A stretch of DNA of 47,408 nt, taken from contig JALOOM010000077.1 in assembly GCA_025454395.1 (NCBI GenBank), positions 1 to 47,408 of the forward strand, written 5' to 3'. This DNA comes from Elainella sp. Prado103 (GTDB lineage Bacteria > Cyanobacteriota > Cyanobacteriia > Elainellales > Elainellaceae). Below the pieces are notes generated by a model. It saw nothing but the letters and a program-made list of their open reading frames with translations. It had not been told where the DNA came from and did no database searches. The position numbers and the translations under genes are program-made. Below are positions 24,989 to 33,284 of this stretch, piece after piece (position 1 is the first letter of the stretch; each line of letters begins with the position of its first letter).

Positions 24989-26014
24989 ATGGCACCTTGG
25001 CTATACGGTTACCCTGGTCATACGGTTACCCTGGTCATACGGTTACCCTGGTCATACGGTTACCCTGGTCATACGGTTACCCTTACAATTAAAGAGGATG
25101 CGGTTTTGCACTCCGGGGTAGCATTTACAGATATTTTGATCCGTGAAGGACTTTATCCAGGGCTGCCTCCTGTCCCATTTGTGCCAGGATATACGATCGT
25201 TGGAGTGATCGATCGAGTGGGGTCAAATGTCACGAGTTTGCGATCAGGACAACGAGTTGCTGCATTAACGGTTGTGGGAGGCTATAGTGAATTCATCTGT
25301 TTACCAGTTACAGAATGTGTGTTGATTCCCGATGAAGTCGATTCAGCAGCAGCGGTTTGTCTGGTTTTGCAATATGTTACCGCTTACCAGTTGTTGCATC
25401 GGATTGCCAAAGTGCGATCGGGCGATAGTGTGTTAATTCATGGTGCCGCTGGGGGCGTGGGGACTGCCTTACTGGAACTGGGGCATTTGGCAGGGTTGGA
25501 AATGTATGGTACAGCCTCCAGAAGCAAACATTCTTTAGTGAAACGATTAGGTGGATGTGCAATTGATTATCAGACAGATGATTTTGTTGAACATATTCAT
25601 ACCTTGACGGGTACAGGGGTGGATGTTGTGTTTGATGGAATTGGTGGCTGGCATTTGGTGGATTCCTATCGTTGCTTACAACCCCATGGGCAGTTGGTTA
25701 ATTATGGATTTTCTGCGGCTTTGGCGACTCGGCGCTATCGATCGATCAAATTTGCCTTCAGTTTCTTAATGCTGCTGCTCTTGAAACTGCTGCCCGGTCG
25801 GCGAGTTCATTTCTACAGTATTGCTAGTTTGAAACAACGGCATCCTGAATGGTTCCAAGAAGATCTGACTCAGCTCTTGCAACTGTTGGCAGCGGGCAAA
25901 ATTCATCCAGTGATTAGCGATCGTCTTCCCCTGAAAGCAGCGGCTGAAGCTCATCGGCGCTTGGAGGAAGCTGCGGTGAGTGGGCAACTGGTTTTGCAAT
26001 ACGGTGAGGGTTAA
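24989..26014 (+). CDS. Quinone-oxidoreductase-like MDR protein with N-terminus replaced by repeats
   Basis: A 341-codon frame. From about residue 40 it is a good medium-chain dehydrogenase/reductase: GVAFTDILIREG, FVPGYTIVGVIDRVG, the NADPH-binding HGAAGGVGTAL, then FDGIGGWHL. No zinc ligands are evident, as in quinone oxidoreductases. Members normally begin with ~35 more residues forming the first GroES-like strands. Here that part is replaced by translation of a 17-bp tandem repeat (YGYPGHTVTLVIRLPWS per three units). An alternative start, TTG 25106, has AAAGAGG 8 bases upstream and would skip the repeats, giving a 302-residue protein. ATG 24989 has no Shine-Dalgarno sequence. The gene may be damaged, phase-variable or expressed in shortened form. 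Its stop shares TTAA with the convergent gene. Confidence 0.75.
   Translation: MAPWLYGYPGHTVTLVIRLPWSYGYPGHTVTLTIKEDAVLHSGVAFTDILIREGLYPGLPPVPFVPGYTIVGVIDRVGSNVTSLRSGQRVAALTVVGGYSEFICLPVTECVLIPDEVDSAAAVCLVLQYVTAYQLLHRIAKVRSGDSVLIHGAAGGVGTALLELGHLAGLEMYGTASRSKHSLVKRLGGCAIDYQTDDFVEHIHTLTGTGVDVVFDGIGGWHLVDSYRCLQPHGQLVNYGFSAALATRRYRSIKFAFSFLMLLLLKLLPGRRVHFYSIASLKQRHPEWFQEDLTQLLQLLAAGKIHPVISDRLPLKAAAEAHRRLEEAAVSGQLVLQYGEG
25004..25083. repeat. 17-bp tandem repeat, 4.7 copies, at the start of the MDR gene
   Basis: Four exact copies of TACGGTTACCCTGGTCA (25004, 25021, 25038, 25055) and a 12-base partial copy (25072-25083). The unit is open in all three frames but is not a multiple of three. Copy-number changes therefore shift the downstream frame relative to ATG 24989 and ATG 24972. 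The absence of any mismatch between copies suggests recent expansion. Confidence 0.95.
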
Positions 26015-28467
26015 TCGAGTGGACATCTGGCAACGTGGACGGCGGGCATTTCTGCGACTAATTGGATCTGATCGCGATCGGTTTGCAGCCATCCTTGGGC
26101 TTCCACGAATGAAGTGGTGTCTGACCCGGATGCAGGTTGAGGGAGCCGTAAATCAGCCAGGGTATGGTTGCTGCTCAACGACTCGTAAGGGGTGGGTGGT
26201 GTGCCGCCCCGGCCTGTGTTGAAAAAGGCGGCAGCGGTAGGATCTTGTTCGGCTTGGCAACCTTGGGCCAGCTCTGATCGAATGGGTGCAGCGGGTAGAT
26301 CGGGTGGACTGGGGGTAGGATTGATTTCAGGACTGTTGATGATCACGGTACCGGACACGCCAAACTCCGAGCTGGCATCGATATCACTGGTTCGAGGTGC
26401 ATTTCTACGTTCCGCCAACCCTAAAATGCCCCTGGCATCAATGCGAATGTTACCGCCGCGACCCCGATCGGCACTGGCTAGAATGTTATTGTCTTGATTC
26501 GGTGCGGCGATCACAAATCCTGCCGCTGCATTGATTGAAAGATTGCCGCCATCAGCAATATTTTCAGCTCGGGCGGTAATCTGGCTGCGATCTTGCAGGG
26601 TCAATCGATCGGTGGAGAGTTGGATGATGCCCCCTTGCCCAGAAACCGTTGTGGCATTAATTTCGCCGCGATCCAACACGAAGTTGCTCACATTGAGTTG
26701 GGCGATTCCTCCCCGCTCCCCTGCACCAAAGTTATCGACTGAAATTCTGGCTCCTGCAGCTACGGTGAGTTGAGGAGTGGTGAGGGTTAACCGTCGGGCA
26801 TTCCCACTCGCGCCTGGCTCGGCTGACACTAAGATGCCACTAATGTTATCGTCTCGATCGATGGGAGCGGTGCCGCGAATCAGGACGGAATCGGTGGCTA
26901 CAATCTCAATCGTGCCTGCGGTGCCCGATCCAAAGGTGTTGCTGGAAATTTGAGCCCCTGCCTCTACCGTGAGCCGATCGGTGCGCAGGGTCAAGTTGCC
27001 GCCTTGTCCGCTGGCATTGGGTCGCACTTGGGCGAATAGGCCGCTGGCTCCCCGCTTAGAGTTGAGATTGGCAGGATTGCGACCGATCACTTCGATCGAC
27101 TCTGAGGCTGTAATCCTGACATTACCGGCATTGCCCGCTCCCAAAGTATCGGTGGAAATTTGGGCTCCACCTTGCAGGCTGAGGTGAGGGGTGCGAATCG
27201 ACAGATTGCCGCCACTGCCGACGGCTGAACGGTTAGTGCGGGCAAATAAACCGCTGGGATAGAGGAGGGTGCCTCCACTCAGTTCGATGCGTTCGCGAGC
27301 GCTGATTGTCAGATCCACCCCTTGTCCGCTGCCATAGGTGCCGGTGGAAATTTGGGCTCCATCGCGGAGGATCAGCCGTTGCGTGATCAGGCTGAACTGC
27401 CCGGTTTCCCCGGAGGCTTGTTGATAAACTTCGTTGCGTAAGGTGGTGCGTTGGTTCGGGTCAGTCCGTGATCCACCCGTCAGTTCAACCTGTTCTGTGG
27501 CGAAAACCTGCAATCTGCCTGCTGTGCCATTGGTGAAGGCATCGGTTGCCGCCCAACTGCCCTGGTTGAAGTGAATCCGTCGCCCTTGCAGTTGAATTTC
27601 GCCGCCGGAACTGCCACTCGCGTTAATGCTAGCGCCTTGCGAGAAAGTGAGATCGGCCAGGTTCAATTTTCGGCTGGCTTGATCGAAAGCTTCCAATCGC
27701 CAGCCCTGTTCGATCGGCGCGAGGTTGACCCTTCCTGCTGTCCCGACTGCGGCGAGTTCAATCCGCCCCTCTGGAGCCGCGACACTGCCACCATCAAACT
27801 GGATCCTGCCACCGATCAAAGCCAATGTATTGCCCGGATCAACCTGTAAGCCACTGACAGACTGATTGTGGATCGCTCTGGGGGTTGCGCCCCATTGCAG
27901 CCCGATCGGCATCTGCACGCTTAATAAAGGGGTGCTGGTGGGATTGACTGCCCGAAACTGCCATCCATCGCCAAACTGGATTCGCTCAGCCGTGGTGGCA
28001 ATGAATGATCCAGCCAGATTCAAAGTGGCTTGTCGTCCGAACCGAATACCATTGGGGTTGAGCAGAAAAAAATCCGCTTGGCTAAGGGATCCGCTCTGTT
28101 GTCGAACTTCCAGGAAGCCATTGATTAAGGAGGCTCGATCGCCCGTTACTCGTACAAAGATCCGTTCCGTGTCTGGAGCTACCCCCTGGAATGAAACACG
28201 CTGATTTCTGGGAATTGAGAAGCGCTCGAAACTGTGGAAAAGATTGCGCCCCCTCTGGCTGCCCCGCCGGATCACGGTGGTATTGCCTTGACGAGTGAGG
28301 GCTGAATTTTCTGACAAACTGTTGTCTGGACGAATGTCTGGACGAATATTTGAACGAATATCTGAACGAATATCTAGACGAATTTGGGCGGTTGCTTCGG
28401 AAGCTGCCAACAGGCACAACATAACGCCGAGGACAAGTCCAGGTTGGGTCAGGCGGAATCGCACCAT
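26011..28467 (-). CDS. Two-partner-secretion (TpsA-like) filamentous haemagglutinin-domain protein
   Basis: An 818-residue exported protein. A signal peptide (VRFRLTQPGLVLGVMLCLLAA, cut near EATAQ) is followed by a 12-base repeat translated as IRSDIRSNIRPDIRPD. Then comes the TPS/haemagglutination-activity domain: NLFHSFERFSIP, a VFV-type strand, and ADFFLLNPNGIRFG, the hallmark NPNGI motif. The rest (about 250-740) is right-handed beta-helix-like, with many GGNL, AGNVRI and ISTDTFGAG-type turns. The family is secreted through an outer-membrane TpsB/FhaC partner and acts at the surface. No TpsB gene is in the window. Start ATG 28467 is used (GTG 28470 is also in frame). It lies 22 bases after the gene at 28490-30211 and is probably co-transcribed with it. 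Confidence 0.9.
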   Translation of the reverse strand: MVRFRLTQPGLVLGVMLCLLAASEATAQIRLDIRSDIRSNIRPDIRPDNSLSENSALTRQGNTTVIRRGSQRGRNLFHSFERFSIPRNQRVSFQGVAPDTERIFVRVTGDRASLINGFLEVRQQSGSLSQADFFLLNPNGIRFGRQATLNLAGSFIATTAERIQFGDGWQFRAVNPTSTPLLSVQMPIGLQWGATPRAIHNQSVSGLQVDPGNTLALIGGRIQFDGGSVAAPEGRIELAAVGTAGRVNLAPIEQGWRLEAFDQASRKLNLADLTFSQGASINASGSSGGEIQLQGRRIHFNQGSWAATDAFTNGTAGRLQVFATEQVELTGGSRTDPNQRTTLRNEVYQQASGETGQFSLITQRLILRDGAQISTGTYGSGQGVDLTISARERIELSGGTLLYPSGLFARTNRSAVGSGGNLSIRTPHLSLQGGAQISTDTLGAGNAGNVRITASESIEVIGRNPANLNSKRGASGLFAQVRPNASGQGGNLTLRTDRLTVEAGAQISSNTFGSGTAGTIEIVATDSVLIRGTAPIDRDDNISGILVSAEPGASGNARRLTLTTPQLTVAAGARISVDNFGAGERGGIAQLNVSNFVLDRGEINATTVSGQGGIIQLSTDRLTLQDRSQITARAENIADGGNLSINAAAGFVIAAPNQDNNILASADRGRGGNIRIDARGILGLAERRNAPRTSDIDASSEFGVSGTVIINSPEINPTPSPPDLPAAPIRSELAQGCQAEQDPTAAAFFNTGRGGTPPTPYESLSSNHTLADLRLPQPASGSDTTSFVEAQGWLQTDRDQIQLVAEMPAVHVARCPLD
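28326..28385. repeat. 12-bp tandem repeat inside the TpsA-like gene
   Basis: Five copies of a unit near CTGAACGAATAT, each differing at one to three positions, just after the signal peptide. Because 12 is a multiple of three, copy-number change adds or removes four residues (IRxD) without a frameshift. Confidence 0.9.
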
Positions 28468-28489
28468 CACATTCTTTCAATGCCTCACG

Positions 28490-30211
28490 TCAAGTCGTAA
28501 AATCATCGATCGGGCTGGGTGGGGGTGGAGTGAAGACGGTTCCACCTGTGATATCCCGTCCATCGAGAATTAAGTTGTCTGAAAAGCCCAATCCAGAAGG
28601 TTTTGGAGCCCCTGTGCCATCTCCGAATAAATTATTAGTCACAATATAGGTCAATGAATTCACGGATTGATTCAAGTCAAAGTTCTCGAAAAAGGATGCA
28701 GTTAAATTGAACCGGATGCCGAACAGGGTCTCATCACCTTCTGGCTGAAACTCGGTGGCACTCTTTTGGAAGATTCGATATTCAAGCTTGCCGGTTTGCG
28801 CCACCGGGTCATAATCAATTAATTCGGCTCGCAAATTCAACGCTGAAATGACAATTTGATCATCTGGGTTGAAGAAATCGACTTCTGCATCCAGCAAACC
28901 CGTGAGCCGACCTGAGCCCGAAATAAAATTCCCGATTGCGCCTGTGAATAAGCCGATCGTACTACTGGGATCCTGATCCACGATGGTGGTGCCATCGGGT
29001 GCGGTGGAGAAGAGGTTAAACTGGGCTTTGATCAAGGTTTCGTCGCTACCAGTGACCGAGTAGCGATTACCCGATCGGACTGGAATATTCACAGCGAAAT
29101 TGCCGAGTAGTTGGGATAGGGCAAAATTGTTGCTGGTGTCATTCACCTGGTTTGGCTGGATGGCAATTTGATAGGTGCCATTATCCGTGCTATCCCAACC
29201 GCCGCCGGGTGGTGTGATCCGGTAGGTGACAGTGCGGGTTGTGTCATTGCTCTCGTTGGTGATTACCCGTGTGACCAGTGATGCGCCACCGGGAGCCGTG
29301 ACTCGAATATCATTGTCATCAATGCTAGCAGCATTAATAGCTACATTATCTCGGTAAACAATAGTGAGATCGCGCGTTGTCGGATTGATGCTCAATAGAC
29401 TAGCCGTAGGGGCTTCCTGATCCGCAACTGGGGTTGGGGTAATATTCACCTGAAAGTTGCCCAACTGTTGAGCCATTGCAATATTGCCGCTGGTATCCCG
29501 GATTTGATTTGCCTGGAGGGCAATGCTGTAATTTCCGTTATCTGCACTGTCCCAACTGCCGCCTGGTGCCGTAATTCGATAGGTGACGCTCCGCAGGTTG
29601 CCGTTACTGTTATCACTGAGGGCGATCTGACTGGCAAACTGACTAAAACCATTTGTACTTTCAACTAGAATATTATTGCTATTAATACTACTGACATCAA
29701 CAGCAACATTATCTTGATAGGTTACTGTAAAGTCATAGCTGGTACCGCCACCGACTGCAAGATTGGTGGCACTGAGATTGGCGATCGGGCTGGCCGTATC
29801 CGGACTTGGAGAAGTCGCAGTAATTTGTAAACGATAGCGACTATTGGTTTTTTTGCTGGATTGATAGAGAACGCGCACCAAATAGGTGCCAGGATTTTGG
29901 CTTGCATTTAGCTTGGCAGCAGCGATCGGTTTGAGGTTGGCAACTCGATCTTTACGGCGGATCTGGCTAAAATCCAATTTGCCGATTTGTCGGAGAACTT
30001 GGGCTAGGGGGCGTTTCAGGGCGTATAGCTCAATGGTGCATTGACCTGCATCTAGCTTGGTCAGGGTGAGATTCAGGGGACTTCGCTGCTTCAGGTTAAA
30101 GCGGTAGAGATCTTCGCGATCGGTTCGTCCAACTTGGTCTGTACGACGAATGGTTCCTAGCGAGACACTCAGATTTTTGGCCCCCTTGAGCCGATTATCT
30201 CTGTTTGACAT
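28490..30211 (-). CDS. Surface-type protein with PPC-like and two Ig-like repeat domains
   Basis: A 573-residue protein, all-beta in appearance. Residues about 10-130 look like a PPC (bacterial pre-peptidase C-terminal-like) domain: DLYRFNLKQRSPLNLTL, then PGTYLVRVLYQ. Two similar Ig-like domains follow (about 140-260 and 265-380). Each contains VTYRIT(A/P)PGG, then WDS(A/T)DNG, then LQANQIRDTSGN or a close variant. The last 190 residues are unrecognised, with an acidic FFNPDDQIVISAL segment. No classical signal peptide is seen, though cyanobacterial proteins of this type are often exported without one. The upstream AGGG gives a weak Shine-Dalgarno sequence. Its closeness to the TpsA-like gene suggests both act at the cell surface. 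No enzyme domain is visible. Confidence 0.7.
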   Translation of the reverse strand: MSNRDNRLKGAKNLSVSLGTIRRTDQVGRTDREDLYRFNLKQRSPLNLTLTKLDAGQCTIELYALKRPLAQVLRQIGKLDFSQIRRKDRVANLKPIAAAKLNASQNPGTYLVRVLYQSSKKTNSRYRLQITATSPSPDTASPIANLSATNLAVGGGTSYDFTVTYQDNVAVDVSSINSNNILVESTNGFSQFASQIALSDNSNGNLRSVTYRITAPGGSWDSADNGNYSIALQANQIRDTSGNIAMAQQLGNFQVNITPTPVADQEAPTASLLSINPTTRDLTIVYRDNVAINAASIDDNDIRVTAPGGASLVTRVITNESNDTTRTVTYRITPPGGGWDSTDNGTYQIAIQPNQVNDTSNNFALSQLLGNFAVNIPVRSGNRYSVTGSDETLIKAQFNLFSTAPDGTTIVDQDPSSTIGLFTGAIGNFISGSGRLTGLLDAEVDFFNPDDQIVISALNLRAELIDYDPVAQTGKLEYRIFQKSATEFQPEGDETLFGIRFNLTASFFENFDLNQSVNSLTYIVTNNLFGDGTGAPKPSGLGFSDNLILDGRDITGGTVFTPPPPSPIDDFTT

Positions 30212-30521
30212 TGGTCTAACCCTGAAAAATTTTCAAACGAACTGGATAAGGGTGTACTCTCCTCTATAACATCTATTGGATCGGCTTGGGTAATTTATTC
30301 ACGAATTGATGCAGGCTGGAGCTTGGATACGATGAGAACTGATTGAGTTTGGGACTAGGATTAGAACTGGAATTTCCCGTTACCTTCTGAACCCGTTACC
30401 TTCTTTAATTGTTGGGTACTCTAAAGCTAGCTTGGGCTCTATTACTTGGGCTCTATTACTTGGGCTCTATTAGCTCTATTGGGCTCTATTGTGCTATGTA
30501 GTGAATATTCGGTGAATATCT
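30212..30521. other. Divergent intergenic region (310 bases)
   Basis: It lies between the - strand Ig-like gene and the + strand 61-codon gene, so both promoters should be here. It contains the 14-bp array at 30431-30490 and duplicated words such as CCCGTTACCTTCT (near 30378 and 30391). No coding frame or RNA gene is seen. Confidence 0.6.
30431..30490. repeat. 14-bp tandem repeat, CTTGGGCTCTATTA
   Basis: Three exact copies of CTTGGGCTCTATTA (30431, 30445, 30459) continue as shorter GGGCTCTATT units to about 30490, ending 32 bases before the next start codon. The core GGCTCTATTA is shared with the array at the left edge of the window. Confidence 0.9.
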
Positions 30522-30707
30522 ATGGCAAAACGAACCAGTCAATCGATCGTTGATCCGACTGCTCAATCCAAGATCGATCAATTTCGCCAAGAGCTAGATG
30601 AAAAAATCGATCAGGCGATCGATCATCATGAATTCAAAATGGTCTACATCGGGATTGCTACTCTGATCCTGTTTGTCGGTGTAATCTACGCGGCCTGGAA
30701 GTTTTAA
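30522..30707 (+). CDS. Small tail-anchored membrane protein (61 residues)
   Basis: Residues about 15-38 form a charged amphipathic helix (FRQELDEKIDQAIDHHEFKM) and residues 39-60 one membrane helix (YIGIATLILFVGVIYAAW). There is no signal peptide, so the helix-then-anchor layout suggests a tail-anchored protein facing the cytosol. The helix and anchor resemble the C-terminal end of the cyclic-nucleotide-binding protein at 40299-40811 (REEMHETIKKAVVSHE followed by an anchor). It sits 87 bases before the DevB gene and may be in the same transcript. Codon use is like the neighbours, with CGATCGATC words. Function unknown. Confidence 0.65.
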   Translation: MAKRTSQSIVDPTAQSKIDQFRQELDEKIDQAIDHHEFKMVYIGIATLILFVGVIYAAWKF

Positions 30708-30794
30708 CTGGCTTGCGGTTGGAAATTTAAATTGCCTCTTTCAATTCTACTTACCCATCAACTTTACTCACCCATCAATACCACAATCGTCATC

Positions 30795-31985
30795 ATGCAA
30801 AAGTTGCTTACCAAAGTCCCCAACTCCTGGATGATGATCGCGCTTGCCTTGGCCGGGTTCGGCACTTGGAGCACCTATCGGTATATGGCCCAGCCTGCTC
30901 CGCCGGTGGCACCTGTACCAACTGTCCAGCCTGTTCGCGATATTGCCGCATTGGGGCGTGTGGAGCCTGCTGGATCGGTGATCAAGGTTTCGGTTGTGAA
31001 TGCCAAGGATAGCCGGGTCGATCGCTTATTGGTTCAAGAAGGGGATCGGGTTGTGGCAGGTCAAATGATTGCAGTGTTGCAAGGTTTGGATCAGCAGCAG
31101 GCAGTGGTGGCAGAAGCAGAACGCAATTTGGTGGTGCAGCAGGCTAAGTTGAACCAGACCCGAGCCGGGAATAGCACAGTGAGCCAGGTGATGGCCCAAC
31201 AGGCAGCGATCGCTCGATTACAGGCGAAATTACGCACTGAGACGATCGAAAAACAGGCACAACGGGAGGGCAAAGCGGCTGAGCTGCGAAATGCCGAAAA
31301 CACCTATCGTCGATTCGCCACCCTTCAGGCGCAGGGCGCAATTAGTGCGGCTGATTTAGATAACTATCGCAAGAGCTATGAAATTGCCCAAGCTCAACTC
31401 AATGCGGCCCAAGCTCAGCTTGCGAACACGACAGAAACCTTGTCAGCGGAAATAGCCGAAGCGGAAGCGACCTTAAAGAATCTGTCTGAGGTGCGATCGG
31501 TGGATGTCAGTGTGCCGCAAGCGGAATTGCAGTATGCGACGAGCCAGTTGCAAAGTGCTAAAGCGAAACTGGAAGATTTTTATGTGCGGGTGCCGGTGGC
31601 AGGGCAAATTCTAAAAATCAATACTCGGGTGGGTGAGCAGGTGAATGCGGATCAAGGCATTGTGGATTTGGGACAGACCAATCAAATGTATGTGATTGCG
31701 GAAGTCTATGAAACCGACGTTCCTAGAGTGCAAAAGGGGCAGCGCGCCCAGATTGTCAGTGAGAATGGTGGCTTTACGGAAACCTTGCGGGGAACGGTAG
31801 AGCAGATCGGGCTGCAAATTAAAAAGTCTGATGTTTTGAATACGGATCCGGCGACGGATAGTAATGCTCGTGTGGTGGAAGTGAAAATTCGTCTTGATCC
31901 ATCGGATAGTCAGCAAGTTGCCGGATTGACCTATATGCAGGTGCGGGTCAGAATTCAGGCAGATGCAGTCTCTTTCTCCCAATAG
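30795..31985 (+). CDS. devB: DevB-type HlyD-family membrane fusion protein
   Basis: A 396-residue periplasmic adaptor of a DevBCA-type ABC exporter. One N-terminal membrane helix (near 12-28) anchors it. IAALGRVEPAGSVIKVS begins the barrel-sandwich domain, a long Gln/Ala-rich coiled-coil hairpin runs from about 105 to 255, and VRVPVAGQILKI returns to the lipoyl half. The beta-barrel YVIAEVYETDVPRVQKGQRA is typical of the DevB subfamily. In heterocystous cyanobacteria DevBCA exports glycolipid with TolC, and paralogues export other compounds. The frame is open from 30732, but ATG 30795 gives the standard N-terminus. Co-directional with devC and devA. Which paralogue this is cannot be told from sequence alone. 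Confidence 0.9.
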   Translation: MQKLLTKVPNSWMMIALALAGFGTWSTYRYMAQPAPPVAPVPTVQPVRDIAALGRVEPAGSVIKVSVVNAKDSRVDRLLVQEGDRVVAGQMIAVLQGLDQQQAVVAEAERNLVVQQAKLNQTRAGNSTVSQVMAQQAAIARLQAKLRTETIEKQAQREGKAAELRNAENTYRRFATLQAQGAISAADLDNYRKSYEIAQAQLNAAQAQLANTTETLSAEIAEAEATLKNLSEVRSVDVSVPQAELQYATSQLQSAKAKLEDFYVRVPVAGQILKINTRVGEQVNADQGIVDLGQTNQMYVIAEVYETDVPRVQKGQRAQIVSENGGFTETLRGTVEQIGLQIKKSDVLNTDPATDSNARVVEVKIRLDPSDSQQVAGLTYMQVRVRIQADAVSFSQ

Positions 31986-32088
31986 TTTTTCGGCTGCCTC
32001 CCATCTTTCGTTGATTGTTTTTTCCAGGGTCAGCGATCCTCCCAGCGACTGCTCAGATAAGCGACTTCTCAGATGAGTGACTTCTAAT

Positions 32089-33270
32089 ATGCAAGGCCTG
32101 CGTAAACCGCTCAAACTCAACTTTCCGTCTGAAATCCCCTTAGCGTGGTCTCAGTTATCCCACCAGAAAATTCGCTTTCTTGTAGCGGTTTCTGGCATTT
32201 CCTTCGCCAATATTCTCATCTTCATGCAACTGGGTTTTCGTGCAGCCATGTTTGATGGTGTCACTCGGGTGCCAGAAAATATCCAGGGAGATTTGTTTTT
32301 AGTGAATCGAGGCTCGCGGTTTCTGGGTAATCAGTCGTTTCCTAAAAATCAGCTCTATCGAGTCAGCGCGATCGATGGAATTGCAGCAGCTAAACCTTTT
32401 TATTACACCCAAACTTCCTGGATTAATCCGCAAACCCAGGAAGTAGCTGATGTAACGGTGATTGCCTTCAATCCAGCGCAACCCGTCATGACCTTGCCAG
32501 AAGTCAACCAACAACTGGATCAGATCGAGCAGCCTGACACAGTGTTGTTTGATCGCAAGTCGTTGGCTTCTCTGGGGCCAGTCGCTGAAGTATTTAATCG
32601 AGGTGAGGTGGTGTTCACGAATGCTGCTAATCGCCGGGTGTGGGTCGGTGGACTATTCTCTTTGGGCAGTAGCCTATTTAAGCGAGGCCATATTGTCACC
32701 AGCGATCTCAACTATCTACGATTGTTTGGGCAAGAAAGCGCCGCTAATATTCAAGCAGGTATATTAACGCTGGAACCTGGAGCCGATCGCCACCAGATCC
32801 TTCAGCGGCTTCAGTCTCTCTTGCCTGATGATGTGCAGGTGCTCAATCACGCTGAATTTATTGCCCTGGAGAACAACTACTGGTCGAAACAGCCTGCGGG
32901 GGTGATTTTCAATTTCGGTACGGTGATGGGCTTTGTGGTGGGTGTAATTATCGTCTATCAGGTGCTGTATTCCGATGTCAATGATCATCTGCCGGAATAT
33001 GCCACGCTGAAGGCGATCGGCTATTCGGATCGGCAACTATTGGGAGTGGTGTTTCAGGAAGCTTTGATCTTGGGCGTATTTGGCTTTTTACCTGGATTTG
33101 GCTGTTCGCTCGCTTTGTATGGATTATTGGGTAACTTGACCCGAATCGCAGTGCTGATGCGACCTGATGTAGCATTGCAAGTTTTTGTGTTGACGCTGAT
33201 CATGTGTTTGGTTTCAGCCGCGATCGCGGTACGCAAACTGCAATCGGCCGATCCAGCAGATGTATTCTAG
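32089..33270 (+). CDS. devC: DevC-type ABC exporter permease
   Basis: A 393-residue MacB/FtsX-like permease. It starts with the characteristic IPLAWSQLSHQKIRFLVAVSGISFANILIFMQ stretch (given here only by position, residues about 16-48), which is the first membrane helix. A large periplasmic domain spans about 50-270. Three C-terminal helices follow (near 275, 325 and 365) with LPEYATLKAIGYSDRQL between them, a hallmark of the family. It ends with RKLQSADPADVF, as DevC proteins do. Start ATG 32089 is preferred; GTG 32077 is in frame and a weak alternative. It lies 103 bases after devB and 14 bases before devA, so the three genes form one unit. Confidence 0.92.
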   Translation: MQGLRKPLKLNFPSEIPLAWSQLSHQKIRFLVAVSGISFANILIFMQLGFRAAMFDGVTRVPENIQGDLFLVNRGSRFLGNQSFPKNQLYRVSAIDGIAAAKPFYYTQTSWINPQTQEVADVTVIAFNPAQPVMTLPEVNQQLDQIEQPDTVLFDRKSLASLGPVAEVFNRGEVVFTNAANRRVWVGGLFSLGSSLFKRGHIVTSDLNYLRLFGQESAANIQAGILTLEPGADRHQILQRLQSLLPDDVQVLNHAEFIALENNYWSKQPAGVIFNFGTVMGFVVGVIIVYQVLYSDVNDHLPEYATLKAIGYSDRQLLGVVFQEALILGVFGFLPGFGCSLALYGLLGNLTRIAVLMRPDVALQVFVLTLIMCLVSAAIAVRKLQSADPADVF

Positions 33271-33284
33271 AAAGGATGAGGAGT

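Noticed and set aside
25004-25083. CRISPR-like repeat array
   Set aside because: Copies are directly adjacent with no spacers, and the unit is only 17 bases, so this is a tandem repeat.
26192-28573. Several + strand frames opposite the TpsA-like gene
   Set aside because: They are antisense shadows of a repetitive beta-helix gene; the - strand frame has a signal peptide and the NPNGI motif.
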